Shown: piece by piece, positions 16,384 through 24,885 of the stretch
How the letters are laid out: every line of letters begins with the position of its first letter
How positions within the stretch are numbered: the stretch's first letter is position 1
NCBI GenBank assembly: GCA_003224195.1
Contig: QHYP01000236.1
Coordinates: 819-31,793 of the forward strand
DNA from: Acidobacteriota bacterium
Lineage (GTDB): Bacteria; Acidobacteriota; Terriglobia; Acidiferrales; UBA7541
Direction of reading: 5' to 3'
Length of the DNA: 30,975 nt
Notes under the pieces: model-generated
Database searches by the model: none
Seen by the model: only the letters and a program-made list of their open reading frames with translations
Told to the model about the DNA's origin: nothing
Position numbers and translations under genes: made by a program

Positions 16384-19300
16384 ATGAAGAAGGAGTTTAT
16401 GCGAATAAGTGTGCACGTCTGCATGTGCGCGGCGATTCTGCCTGGACTGGGCAAGGTGGCTCGGGCTCAAGCGCCCGAAGGACCCACACGACTTCTGCGT
16501 TATGCCGACATCTCAAAAGATAAGGTCGTCTTCTCCTACGCGGGCGATATCTGGATCGCTCCTCGCGCCGGCGGCGACGCGCGCCGGCTTACCTCGCATC
16601 CGGGCGAGGAGCTGTTTCCGAAATTCTCGCCCGACGGCAAATGGGTCGCCTTTACCGGCGAGTACGACGGCAACCCCGACGTGTACGTCATCTCCGCCGA
16701 CGGCGGCGAGCCGCGCCGCCTGACGTTTCATGCGTCGCGCGACATCGTGCTCGGTTGGACGCCTGATGGCAAAAACATCCTCTTTCGCTCGGACCGCATC
16801 AGCGCGCCGCCCGCGCGCACGACGCGCCTGTTCCTCGTTTCGCCGCAGGGCGGCCCGGCAAAAGTGCTGCCTGTGCCCCGCGGCGAGCTCACCTCTTTCT
16901 CGCCCGACGGCACGAAGATCGCTTACCTCGAGACTTCGCAGGAATTTCGCACCTGGAAGCGCTACCGCGGCGGCTGGAGCCTTCCCATCGCCATCTACGA
17001 CCTGAAAAACAACACGTACGAGGAACTGCCGAAGACGAACGGCATGGACATGTTTCCCATGTGGAATGGGAACACGATTTATTTCATCAGCGACCGCGAA
17101 GGTGTGATGAACCTCTTCAGCTACGATCTCGGCAGCAAGCAAACGAAGCAGCTCACCGATTACAAAGAGTTTGACATCAAATGGCCCAGCCTGGGCCCGG
17201 ATGCCATCGTCTATGAAAACGGCGGCCTGCTTTACGAATACGCGCTGGCCACGGGAAAAACGCGCCAAATCCCCATCCAGGTTCATGCGGAGAATCTTCA
17301 GGCGCGCGCGGAATACAAATCCGCCGCCCAGAACATCGAAAGCTACGCCCTCTCGCCTTCGGGCGCTCGTGCCGTACTCGCGGCTCGCGGCAATATTTTC
17401 ACCGCGCCCGCGGAAAAGGGCAGCTCGCGCAACCTCACCGATAGTTCCGGCGTGCACGAGTTGAATCCCGCGTGGTCTCCGGACGGCAAATCCATCGCCT
17501 ATCTCTCCGACAAAACCGGTGAATACGAGCTCTTCGTGCGCCCGCAGATGGGCAGGGCGGAAACGCGCATCACCACGGACGGCAACATGTACCGCTACGG
17601 TCCGGTCTGGTCGGCGGACAGCAAAAAACTCCAGCAAAAAACTCCTTTACTGGGACAAACTGCATCGTCTCTGGTGGGTCGGAGTGGAGGATAAGAAGCC
17701 CGTGCAGGTGGATCAAGGCGATTACGCAGACATTTACGACGCAAGTTGGTCACCCGATAGCCGATGGATCGCTTATTCCAAGGCCGATCGCCGCGGCGCG
17801 GGCCAGATGTTGCTCTATTCACTCGAGCAGAAGAAAGCCACGAAGATTTCCAGCGGCTTCTACAGCGATACGAATCCCGTGTTCGATCCTGAAGGTAAAT
17901 ATCTTTTCTTCCTTTCGCAGCGCTATTTCTTCCCCAGCATCGGCCAGCTCGATCAGCGCTTCAACTACTACACGACCGACGGCGTCTTCGCCATCACGCT
18001 GAAGGCCGATGAGGCGTCGCCGTTCAAGCCGGAGAGCGACGAAGAAAAACCCGCTGAGGAGAAGAAGGACCAGAAGCCCGCCGCGGCGAAATCGGGCGAG
18101 CAAAAGAAGCCCGAAGAGAAAAAAGACGAAAAGAAGGAAGAATCGCCCAAACCCATTCAGATCGATCTCGACGGAATCCAGAGCCGCATCGCGCCCGTAC
18201 CGATTCCGTCCGGCATCTTGAACGGCCTAGCTGCGCGGAAGGGCAAGTTTTTCTACCTGGCGCAGCCGCAAGAGGCCCGCGCCTTCGGAGGCGAGGGGGA
18301 TAGCGGGCCGCGCAACGTCCTCCACGTGTACGATCTCGAAAAACGGGAAGATAAGCCACTCCTCGAGGGTATCGATGGGTACGACCTGAACAAGGACGGC
18401 AGCAAGGTTATCTACAAAGCCGGTCCGGTGATCGGCATTGTGGAAGCGGTTCCCGGCAAAGCCAAGGTCGGAGAAGGCAAACTGAACCTCGACGAACTGC
18501 AAGTGAAGGTCGATCCCCGGGAAGAATGGAAACAGATCTACCGCGAAGCGTGGCGCATCGAACGGGATTTTTATTGGGACCCGGAGATGACCGGGCACGA
18601 CTGGAAGAAAATCGGCGCGCGCTACGAAGCGCTCTTGCCCTGGGTCGTGGACCGCAGCGATCTCAGCTACCTGATCGGCGAACTGATCGCCGAACTGAGT
18701 ACTTCGCATACGTATGTCGGCGGCGGCGATCAACCGCAACGGCAACGCATCGGCGTTGGTATGCTGGGGGCGGATTTTGACGTGGATGGCGGCTTCTACC
18801 GCATCGCGAAAATCTACCCCGGCGAGAACTGGAGCGAGAGGACGCGCTCACCGCTCACGGAACCGGGCTTGAAAGTGAAGGCCGGGGACTATCTCATCGC
18901 GGTCAACGGCCGCGAGGCCCGTCCGAATCAAGACGTATACGCTTACTTCCAGAACCTTTCCGGAAAAATTGCATCGCTCAAGATCAACAGCAAGCCCAGC
19001 GCCGACGGCGCCTGGGAGATTTCTGTGAAGCCCACAGCGAATGAAGACGGAGTCCGGTATCTCGAGTGGATCGCCGCGAATCGCAAGAAAGTGGAAGAAG
19101 CCACTGGCGGCCGGATCGCCTACATGCATGTTCCGGACACGAGCATTCCCGGCATCATCGCCTTCGACAAGCAGCTCAACGCCCAGCTTGATAAAGACGG
19201 CATGATCGTGGATGAGCGGTGCAACTCCGGCGGCCAGATTCCCGACTTCTACACGGAGAAGCTGAAGCGGCAGTTGCTCGCGCTCGTCGCGCCGCGCGAC

Positions 19301-19686
19301 ACGAAAGATGTTCCGTGGCCGCCGGTAGCGAGCTTGCCGGCTCGGGCGGCGACGCTTTTCCGTGGTTTTTCCACCGTGAGAAAATCGGACCAATTGTCGG
19401 CACGCGGACATGGGGCGGACTCGTTGGCATCGGCAACGTTCAGCCCCTTCGCGATGGGGGTTTCGTCACCGCGCCGGGCTTTGCTTTTTGGATACCGGAC
19501 AATGGCGGCGAGTGGATTGTCGAAAATCACGGCGTCGATCCCGACTACGTGGTGCCGCAGCGGCCCGACCTGGTCGTTGGCGGCCACGATCCGCAGCTCG
19601 AAAAAGCCATCGAACTAGCAAAAGAAGCTCTGAAAAATTACAAAGGCATACCTTCGCGGCCGAAATACCCGTCGGTGAGCCAATAA
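16384..19686 (+). pseudogene. Tricorn-type S41 protease, broken by two frameshifting lesions
   Basis: The reading frame starts at ATG 16384 (GGGAGAG ribosome site) with a signal peptide (VHVCMCAAILPGLGKVARAQ). Beta-propeller PD40 blades follow (for example FPKFSPDGKWVAFTGEYDGN), and the frame is lost at 17633. It resumes one base over at LLYWDKLHRLWWVGVEDKKP, giving a second propeller, a Lys/Glu/Pro linker (encoded about 18030-18155), the C1 helical region, a His-bearing STSHTYVGGGD, a PDZ domain (GLKVKAGDYLIAVNGREA) and IVDERCNSGGQIPDFY. A second break near 19330 moves the frame back for ELAGSGGDAFPWFF with the catalytic Ser, then VGTRTWGGLVGIG and a normal C-terminus ending at 19686. Tricorn homologs degrade peptides, and this one would be exported. 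It is either a recent pseudogene or an assembly artefact, since both halves look well conserved. Confidence 0.88.
17620..17645 (+). repeat. Exact 13-bp tandem duplication inside the tricorn gene
   Basis: AGCAAAAAACTCC occurs twice in immediate succession (17620-17632 and 17633-17645). With a single copy the frame reads straight through SADSKKLLYWDKLHRLWWV; the second copy adds 13 bases (4 codons plus 1) and shifts it. Confidence 0.9.
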
Positions 19687-19747
19687 GCGCCGATCGGCAA
19701 ACGGGAATTGCTCATTGTGATTCGCGAACTCCTAGGTGACCCGCGGC

Positions 19748-19769
19748 AGCAAGCGCGGCGGAGCTTGCT
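19748..19769 (+). terminator. Possible terminator hairpin after the tricorn gene
   Basis: AGCAAGC (19748-19754) and GCTTGCT (19763-19769) form a 7-bp stem with an 8-base loop, about 60 bases after the stop at 19686. A TTCCTTTTTTG run follows, but about 18 bases later rather than directly. No other feature was seen in 19687-19862. Confidence 0.28.
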
Positions 19770-19862
19770 TTCGTAGACGAGGTCGTTCCTTTTTTGTTCG
19801 CTTCGCGGGTGAGCCTCCCGCAGGGCGATTTGCCAGCAGCACTCTGCGGCTAGAGCTTCCCC

Positions 19863-20099
19863 CTATAGGTTTCCAATTGGCTTCGGATTCAGCTTGGCGT
19901 CACGCGGCAGGCCAGACGGCAGGCGCCATAATCGACGTCGCGACTCAGTGTTTTTCTCTTCTTGCACCGCCTCACTCGACGAACGCCGGAGCAATCGCCG
20001 CAGTTGCGCGGCGAGATAGACGTCGTACGCCACCAGCACACCGGCGCTCCCGAACAGGGCGAGGCTCAGAGCCATCAGCAGGTACCTTAAGATCGTCAT
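19863..20099 (-). CDS. Small membrane protein (78 aa), possibly a truncated remnant
   Basis: The protein starts MTILRYLLMALSLALFGSAG and has one strong transmembrane segment (residues 5-31, ending VAYDVYLAAQLRRLL). A basic, polar tail (RRSSSEAVQEEKNTESRRRL and onward) follows with no recognised fold. The ATG at 20099 has AGAAAGGTG about 8 bases upstream. It lies 41 bases downstream of another small membrane-protein gene on the same strand, so they may be co-transcribed. The N-terminal segment looks like a membrane anchor preceding a larger soluble domain in some acidobacterial proteins, such as SPFH-type. That recollection is weak and the domain is absent here, so a 3'-truncated gene is possible. 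Confidence 0.5.
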   Translation of the reverse strand: MTILRYLLMALSLALFGSAGVLVAYDVYLAAQLRRLLRRSSSEAVQEEKNTESRRRLWRLPSGLPRDAKLNPKPIGNL

Positions 20100-20140
20100 C
20101 GTGGCGCACCTTTCTCTGCCCGCAATCGAGGCGCTTGGTT

Positions 20141-20329
20141 TCAACGCTGCGGGACCACCTGGCCCGCGTGCGCAACTGCCGTGCTCTTTACGAACCTCGG
20201 TCTGCGTGTGCCGGCGGGCCGCATCAGCCGAAAGGCGAAGTGCAGCAGCAGCCAATCCAGAGCGCAAGCCAGCGTCGCACCCGCGAAGGTGATGAATACC
20301 ATCGCTCCCAGGTAAAGAATCGTTTCCAT
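20141..20329 (-). CDS. Small membrane protein (62 aa)
   Basis: The protein starts METILYLGAMVFITFAGATL and is hydrophobic through residue 34 (CALDWLLLHFAFRLM), giving one long helix or a tight hairpin. A basic tail follows (RPAGTRRPRFVKS). An excellent ribosome site, GAGGTG, lies 7 bases before the ATG at 20329. I do not recognise a family. It is upstream of the similar-sized gene at 19863-20099. No function can be assigned. Confidence 0.5.
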   Translation of the reverse strand: METILYLGAMVFITFAGATLACALDWLLLHFAFRLMRPAGTRRPRFVKSTAVAHAGQVVPQR

Positions 20330-20580
20330 GACGTTTCACCTCGATGAGGGCAATTCCCTTCGCTGCGCGCTGGCGTGACTGCGCCAAGCCGCCGCGGTAC
20401 CGTCTCCGCGCTGAACTGCCTCGGCGAAGAAGCGATGGCACGCGACGCTCCATCCGTACTGCACTGAGAACAAATGGCTTATGTCGTGCGCATGGCTTGG
20501 GTGATGTGGCTGGCAACACACGTCGTGGGTGGCGGGCAGCACTCGGCGCCGATGGAGGAGGACGTAATCCAGTAGCAGAT

Positions 20581-20609
20581 TTGGCGCAGTACCGAATCAG
20601 AGGTATCGT
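20581..20609 (+). promoter_or_regulatory. Candidate promoter of the site-2 protease gene
   Basis: TTGGCG (20581-20586), a 17-base spacer and TATCGT (20604-20609) match 4 of 6 bases at each element, giving a leader of about 20 bases before ATG 20637. The rest of 20330-20636 contains no gene I can support. Confidence 0.3.
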
Positions 20610-20636
20610 AGGGACGAAGGGCGCGGGGACTTATCG

Positions 20637-21785
20637 ATGCCTGCCAAGTCGGGTGTGCGGATCGGCCGAATCTTCGGAATCCCCATCTATCTCCACGCGA
20701 GCTGGGTGATCATTTTTGTCCTCATCACGCTTTCCCTGGAAGGCCAATTCAGCCATGAACATCCGCAATGGACGCCCGCGCAGCACTGGACTTTGGGCAT
20801 TCTCACCAGCCTGCTATTCTTCGGCTCGGTTTTATTTCACGAGCTTTCCCACAGCGTCGTCGCGATCCATTACAAGATTCCCGTCGTCTCCATCACGCTG
20901 TTCGTCTTCGGAGGCGTCGCGCGGATCAGTCGTGAACCGTCTCGCCCCGTTCAGGAGTTCAACATCGCAATCGCCGGCCCGCTGGCCAGCTTCTTCCTGG
21001 CGGGTGTGTTCTATGGCCTGGCGCGCATTTTTCCGTACAGCGAAATGCTGGGCGCTCTCGTGAACTGGCTGGGCTGGATCAACTTGCAGCTTGCGCTCTT
21101 CAACCTCGTCCCCGGCTTCCCGCTCGACGGCGGCCGCGTTTTCCGCTCGATTGTGTGGGGCATAACCAAGAATTTCTCCCGCGCCACGCGCGTTGCCGGT
21201 ACTTCCGGCAAGCTCATTGCCTACGCTCTGATCTTGTTCGGAGTTGGGTACGGCCTTGCCGGCAAGGGCCAGTGGATTTCGGGCCTGTGGCTGGCCTTCA
21301 TCGGCTGGTTCCTGCTGACCGCGGCGCAGGAAAGCGTCGCGCAGGTGGCTATCCGCGAAGCCCTTCTCGGACTGCGCGCCGCGGATGTCATGAGTCACGA
21401 GATTCCCACTGTCCCGCGCGAAATCTCTCTCGAGGACTACGGCGCAGAAGTTCTTCGCACGGGCCGCCGCTGCCATCTCGTCGTCACCGACGACCGCCTC
21501 GTCGGGATGATGAACGTCCACACCCTCAACGGAGTCCCCCGCCACGAGTGGGCGCACACCTCCGTCCAAGCCGTAATGATTCCGCGCGACAAAATTCTCT
21601 GGGCTTCGCCCGAAGAGCCTCTCCTCGCCGTTCTTGAGCGTCTTCTTTCCGCCGACGTCAACCAAATGCCGGTCGTCACCGGGACGGGCGACGGCACATC
21701 CCACATCGTCGGCATGCTCACGCGCGATTCCATCCTACGCGTCATTCAAACGCGCACTGAACTCGGCACCATGCCGGCAAGCTGA
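20637..21785 (+). CDS. Site-2 protease family metalloprotease with CBS pair
   Basis: The 382-residue polytopic protein has the M50 zinc motif HELSH (residues 68-72) and the second metal-binding segment NLVPGFPLDGGR (156-167, Asp 164). Six or so membrane helices span residues 20-240. The C-terminal 130 residues form two CBS motifs (AADVMSHEIPTVPREISLED; VQAVMIPRDKILWASPEEPL, then DVNQMPVV and IVGMLTRDSILRVIQ). Family members cut membrane-embedded substrates, often anti-sigma factors or membrane-bound regulators, and CBS pairs usually sense adenine nucleotides. It appears monocistronic and convergent with the P450 gene at 21807. The substrate is not apparent. Confidence 0.92.
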   Translation: MPAKSGVRIGRIFGIPIYLHASWVIIFVLITLSLEGQFSHEHPQWTPAQHWTLGILTSLLFFGSVLFHELSHSVVAIHYKIPVVSITLFVFGGVARISREPSRPVQEFNIAIAGPLASFFLAGVFYGLARIFPYSEMLGALVNWLGWINLQLALFNLVPGFPLDGGRVFRSIVWGITKNFSRATRVAGTSGKLIAYALILFGVGYGLAGKGQWISGLWLAFIGWFLLTAAQESVAQVAIREALLGLRAADVMSHEIPTVPREISLEDYGAEVLRTGRRCHLVVTDDRLVGMMNVHTLNGVPRHEWAHTSVQAVMIPRDKILWASPEEPLLAVLERLLSADVNQMPVVTGTGDGTSHIVGMLTRDSILRVIQTRTELGTMPAS

Positions 21786-21806
21786 ACGAGAGACGGAACG
21801 GGCGGG

Positions 21807-23189
21807 CTAATCCGCGACAGCAGAGTTCGCACCTGCGGGAGAAGCGCGCATCGCCGTTTGCCGCGCTTCAAGCGTCATCCGGATTCCATACCGCGGCCTC
21901 AAGGTGATCGACGGCAGCGGAACTACGGGATGCCCCGGCACGATCCGCAGCCGGAAGCGCTGCGCGATTGTCCCCAGCAGCAGCGCGGCTTCCATTAGCG
22001 CGAAGTTGTTGCCGATGCACATTCTCGGGCCCCCGCCGAACGGAAAATAGGCAAACCGCGGCAGACGCTTGACCAAGTCGTTTTCCCAGCGCTCAGGTCG
22101 AAATTCCTCGGGATTGTCGTACCACCGCGGGTCGCGATGGACTACCCATTGCGCCAGCGATACGCCGCTGCCCTTCGGAATGTGATAGCCGCCGATTTCG
22201 ACGTCATCCAGCGCGAGCCGCGCCATGCCCCACGCGGGGGGATAGAGCCGCATCGATTCCGTGAGCACCCGATCGAGATACGACAGCCTCGGAAGATCTG
22301 CCACATTGGGGGCGCGTCCGCCCAGCACGGCATTGAGTTCCGACTGAAGTTTTGCTTCCGCGCGGGGATGCTGCGCCAGCAGCCAGCAGGTCCACGAAAG
22401 CGCAATCGCCGTCGTCTCATGCCCAGCCAGAAAAAGCGTAATCACCTCGTCGCGGAGCTGCTGATCGGTCATCTGCGAACCGTCTTCATCCTGCGCCGCC
22501 AGCAGCATGGACAGGAGATCTCCGGTGTCGCGCCCCGAAGCGCGGCGCTCCGCGATGATGCGGTAGATGATCTTGTTCAGTCTGCGCACGGCGAAGAAGG
22601 CCCTGACGTTGTGCCGCGTCGGCAGCCACGGCGGAGTCATCACAAGCCGCCGGAAATTCGAGTTGAGGTCCATCACGACTTGGAGCGCACGCCCCACCTC
22701 GCGCGCGTCGTTTTCGACGTCAGCATCGAAGAGCGTCTTGGCCACGATCTGCAGCGTCAACCGCATCATCTCCTGATGAATGTCGCGCTCTTCGCCGTCG
22801 CGCCACGCCTCGAGCATCCGCTCCGCGTACCGCACCATCGTCTCCGCGTACGACGCAACGCGGGCCCGGTGGAACGCGGGTTGAGCCAACCTCCGCTGCC
22901 GCAACCAGAATTCTCCTTCGCTTGTCAGCAAGCCGTTTCCGAACAGCCGCTTGTTCGCCCTGAGAATCCGGCCCTTGGCGAATTTCTTTGCCTGGTTGAC
23001 GAGCACTTCTTCGATGTCCTTCGGATGGCTGATGAAGGTGACGCGGTACCTGAAATAGCGCAGCCCCACCACGTCGCCATAGGTGCGAAAAAGAAAAGTC
23101 AGATAGCCCAGCGGATCGCGGCTGTATTGCCGGAAAAAGCCGCTCCACCAGCGGCTCACCGGCCCGGGAGGAAGTTTTTCCGAGGGCAT
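21807..23189 (-). CDS. Cytochrome P450
   Basis: The 460-residue protein has all P450 landmarks: helix C WLRQRR (95-100), helix I oxygen-activation AGHETT (255-260), helix K ESMR (311-314), RPERW (364-368) and the heme loop FPFGGGPRMCIG with thiolate C391. The N-terminus has no membrane anchor, so it is a soluble monooxygenase that needs separate redox partners. The overall type resembles fatty-acid or CYP4/CYP102-like P450s rather than macrolide or terpene ones, but this is impressionistic. The start at 23189 begins the usual Pro-rich PPGP region. It lies 51 bases downstream of the cytochrome c gene on the same strand and could share its promoter. No ferredoxin partner is adjacent. Confidence 0.95.
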   Translation of the reverse strand: MPSEKLPPGPVSRWWSGFFRQYSRDPLGYLTFLFRTYGDVVGLRYFRYRVTFISHPKDIEEVLVNQAKKFAKGRILRANKRLFGNGLLTSEGEFWLRQRRLAQPAFHRARVASYAETMVRYAERMLEAWRDGEERDIHQEMMRLTLQIVAKTLFDADVENDAREVGRALQVVMDLNSNFRRLVMTPPWLPTRHNVRAFFAVRRLNKIIYRIIAERRASGRDTGDLLSMLLAAQDEDGSQMTDQQLRDEVITLFLAGHETTAIALSWTCWLLAQHPRAEAKLQSELNAVLGGRAPNVADLPRLSYLDRVLTESMRLYPPAWGMARLALDDVEIGGYHIPKGSGVSLAQWVVHRDPRWYDNPEEFRPERWENDLVKRLPRFAYFPFGGGPRMCIGNNFALMEAALLLGTIAQRFRLRIVPGHPVVPLPSITLRPRYGIRMTLEARQTAMRASPAGANSAVAD

Positions 23190-23240
23190 GGCATTTCGCG
23201 ACGATGCTACGCCGGCGCGCTCGCAGGGTCAATGCGGAGG

Positions 23241-24611
23241 CTAGTGGAGCAGAGAACCCACGCGGCGCAACCCGCGAGCAAACTGGTCAGCATTGTAGGC
23301 CGAAGGATTCTCGAGCTGCTGGAAAAGCTCGTTAATCGCCGCGCGCACTTCCGCCCCGTTCGCCGGCTTCGCGTCGCGGCTGTACGCGATGTAGAGCGAA
23401 TCCACGGCCATCGCCGCCTGCTCTGCCGCGCGTTCGTCCTGAATGGCAATAGTGTCCGCGTCGTTGGTGATGCGCTGGAGCATGCGCAGGGCGATCGCCG
23501 GATCGTATTTCATCGCCGCAAGCTCTTCCGCGATTCGCTGCGCCGGCGGCGCTGCCGCCGCAGCCGCGCTCGCCACGGCCTCGCGGTCCGGATTCAGCTT
23601 GCCCATTTCCTCAGTCACCCGCGCGAGCTGTCTGTCCAGCCCCATGCCCGTGCTGGAATCAATCTGCATGGCGAGCAGCCGGAACACCGCGTAGCGCGAC
23701 GCATTCCATGCCGGGTCGCCCGGCCGCCGCCCCGGGTAACCGTGTTCTTGTCTCCAGCTATCCTTCGCGAGGCCCAGCGCATGATGGCAGGCGAAGCACG
23801 ACAACTCCGAATACTCCGGCCAGTTCCTCCCCTTCGCCCGCCACGCCAGCCGTTCCATCGCGGCGCGGAGCTGCACGGCCTGTCCCGCGCTCCAGTCGCG
23901 CACGCCCGTCCACGCTTCGTCCTCCGCCGGCTTCCCGGGCGCCGATTCCCGCGGCACTTTCCAGTGGCGCGGCATCACCGCTGAAAACGAATCCAGCTCG
24001 AAATACAAATCCGGATGCCCTGCCGCGAACATTTCGTGATCGACAAATTTTTCCTGTGTTCCGAGGTGGCAGTTCAGGCATTTCTCCGTGCGGCGAATCA
24101 CGTTGCGCGTGTCGTACATCCCCAGGGCGAGCGACTTCTCGTGCGCCCAGTCGCGCGCCCCGAGCCAGCCCGATGCCGGCCCGTGGCAGTTCTCGCACGA
24201 TACGCCTTCACCGATTTCAAACGGCCGCCCGCGCTGCTCCGGCGCCGTGTACAGGGCATGACACGCCAGACACTTCGGCGAGTCCTCTGCCCTTGCGCCG
24301 AGCTTGAGAATGCGCGCCATGCGCTCGCCGACTTCACCGGTCAGCGCCTGAAACGCCCGGCTGTGCTTGTCTTTCAGGATCCACGTTGAATACTCGGACT
24401 GCAAAATGCGGCTGCCTGCAACCGGCCGCACGCTGCCGTGGCAGCTCGTCGCTGCGCACGAGCCTGGCCCGATATATTTCCGCGGCTGCTCGGAGGCAGC
24501 GGGCGCCTTGCGCTGGCTTTCTGCGCGCGCGGCCATAGGCATCCAGACGACGATCGAAAGCGCAAGAGATAGCCTGAAGGTGCGCCCAAGGGAAAATGGC
24601 TGGATATGCAT
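23241..24611 (-). CDS. Multiheme cytochrome c (c554-like), secreted
   Basis: The 456-residue protein has a signal peptide (residues 11-30, cleavage near AARA). Four standard heme sites are present: C114LAC117H, C139ENC142H, C178LNC181H and C272FAC275H. A first, atypical C52-AATS-C57H site (CX4CH) gives up to five hemes. The C-terminal 170 residues are helical, Ala-rich and heme-free. The layout recalls the cytochrome c554 family of periplasmic electron carriers or reductases; no enzymatic activity can be inferred. ATG 24611 is chosen because it precedes the signal peptide directly, whereas the 24758 start would add a Cys/Arg-rich segment covering the promoter. It is divergent from the NuoEF-like operon and may belong to the same electron pathway. 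Confidence 0.88.
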   Translation of the reverse strand: MHIQPFSLGRTFRLSLALSIVVWMPMAARAESQRKAPAASEQPRKYIGPGSCAATSCHGSVRPVAGSRILQSEYSTWILKDKHSRAFQALTGEVGERMARILKLGARAEDSPKCLACHALYTAPEQRGRPFEIGEGVSCENCHGPASGWLGARDWAHEKSLALGMYDTRNVIRRTEKCLNCHLGTQEKFVDHEMFAAGHPDLYFELDSFSAVMPRHWKVPRESAPGKPAEDEAWTGVRDWSAGQAVQLRAAMERLAWRAKGRNWPEYSELSCFACHHALGLAKDSWRQEHGYPGRRPGDPAWNASRYAVFRLLAMQIDSSTGMGLDRQLARVTEEMGKLNPDREAVASAAAAAAPPAQRIAEELAAMKYDPAIALRMLQRITNDADTIAIQDERAAEQAAMAVDSLYIAYSRDAKPANGAEVRAAINELFQQLENPSAYNADQFARGLRRVGSLLH

Positions 24612-24696
24612 TCGATCTCGTAACGCGCCTCGGCGCCAGACGCACCTGCGGCGGGCAAGTTTCTCCCCGGAACATTCAACCAGCGGATTCCAGTTG

Positions 24697-24725
24697 CTTA
24701 TAACTTCGCTCCGGCGGGAAGTCAA
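24697..24725 (-). promoter_or_regulatory. Strong candidate promoter of the cytochrome c gene
   Basis: On the minus strand TTGACT (24725-24720), a 17-base spacer and TATAAG (24702-24697) form a near-consensus housekeeping promoter. The leader to ATG 24611 would be about 80 bases. It lies in the divergent gap 24612-24885, where no comparable plus-strand promoter for the NuoEF-like gene was seen. Confidence 0.55.
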
Positions 24726-24885
24726 CGCGGCACGTTGCCTTTTTGCGCATCGCCGCACCTAACGGAAATCCGGTTCTGGACACGGCCGCACCGCGCCAGT
24801 AGTATTCAGAGGATTCAGCGATCCGTTTGGCGCCGGACAGCACTCCTCGAAGGCTGCCTGCGCTTCTTCGCGCGAGACGCGGACT

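Noticed and set aside
16384..19686. Programmed frameshifting in the tricorn gene
   Set aside because: The first shift coincides with an exact 13-bp duplication and the second with apparently missing conserved residues; neither has a slippery site plus pseudoknot arrangement.
20336..20542. 68-codon minus-strand frame upstream of the small membrane proteins
   Set aside because: His/Ser-rich with no hydrophobic or conserved segment and no ribosome site; it overlaps the control region of the site-2 protease.
22137..23984. 615-codon plus-strand frame opposite the P450 and cytochrome c genes
   Set aside because: It spans two genes with recognised catalytic motifs on the other strand and has no motif of its own.
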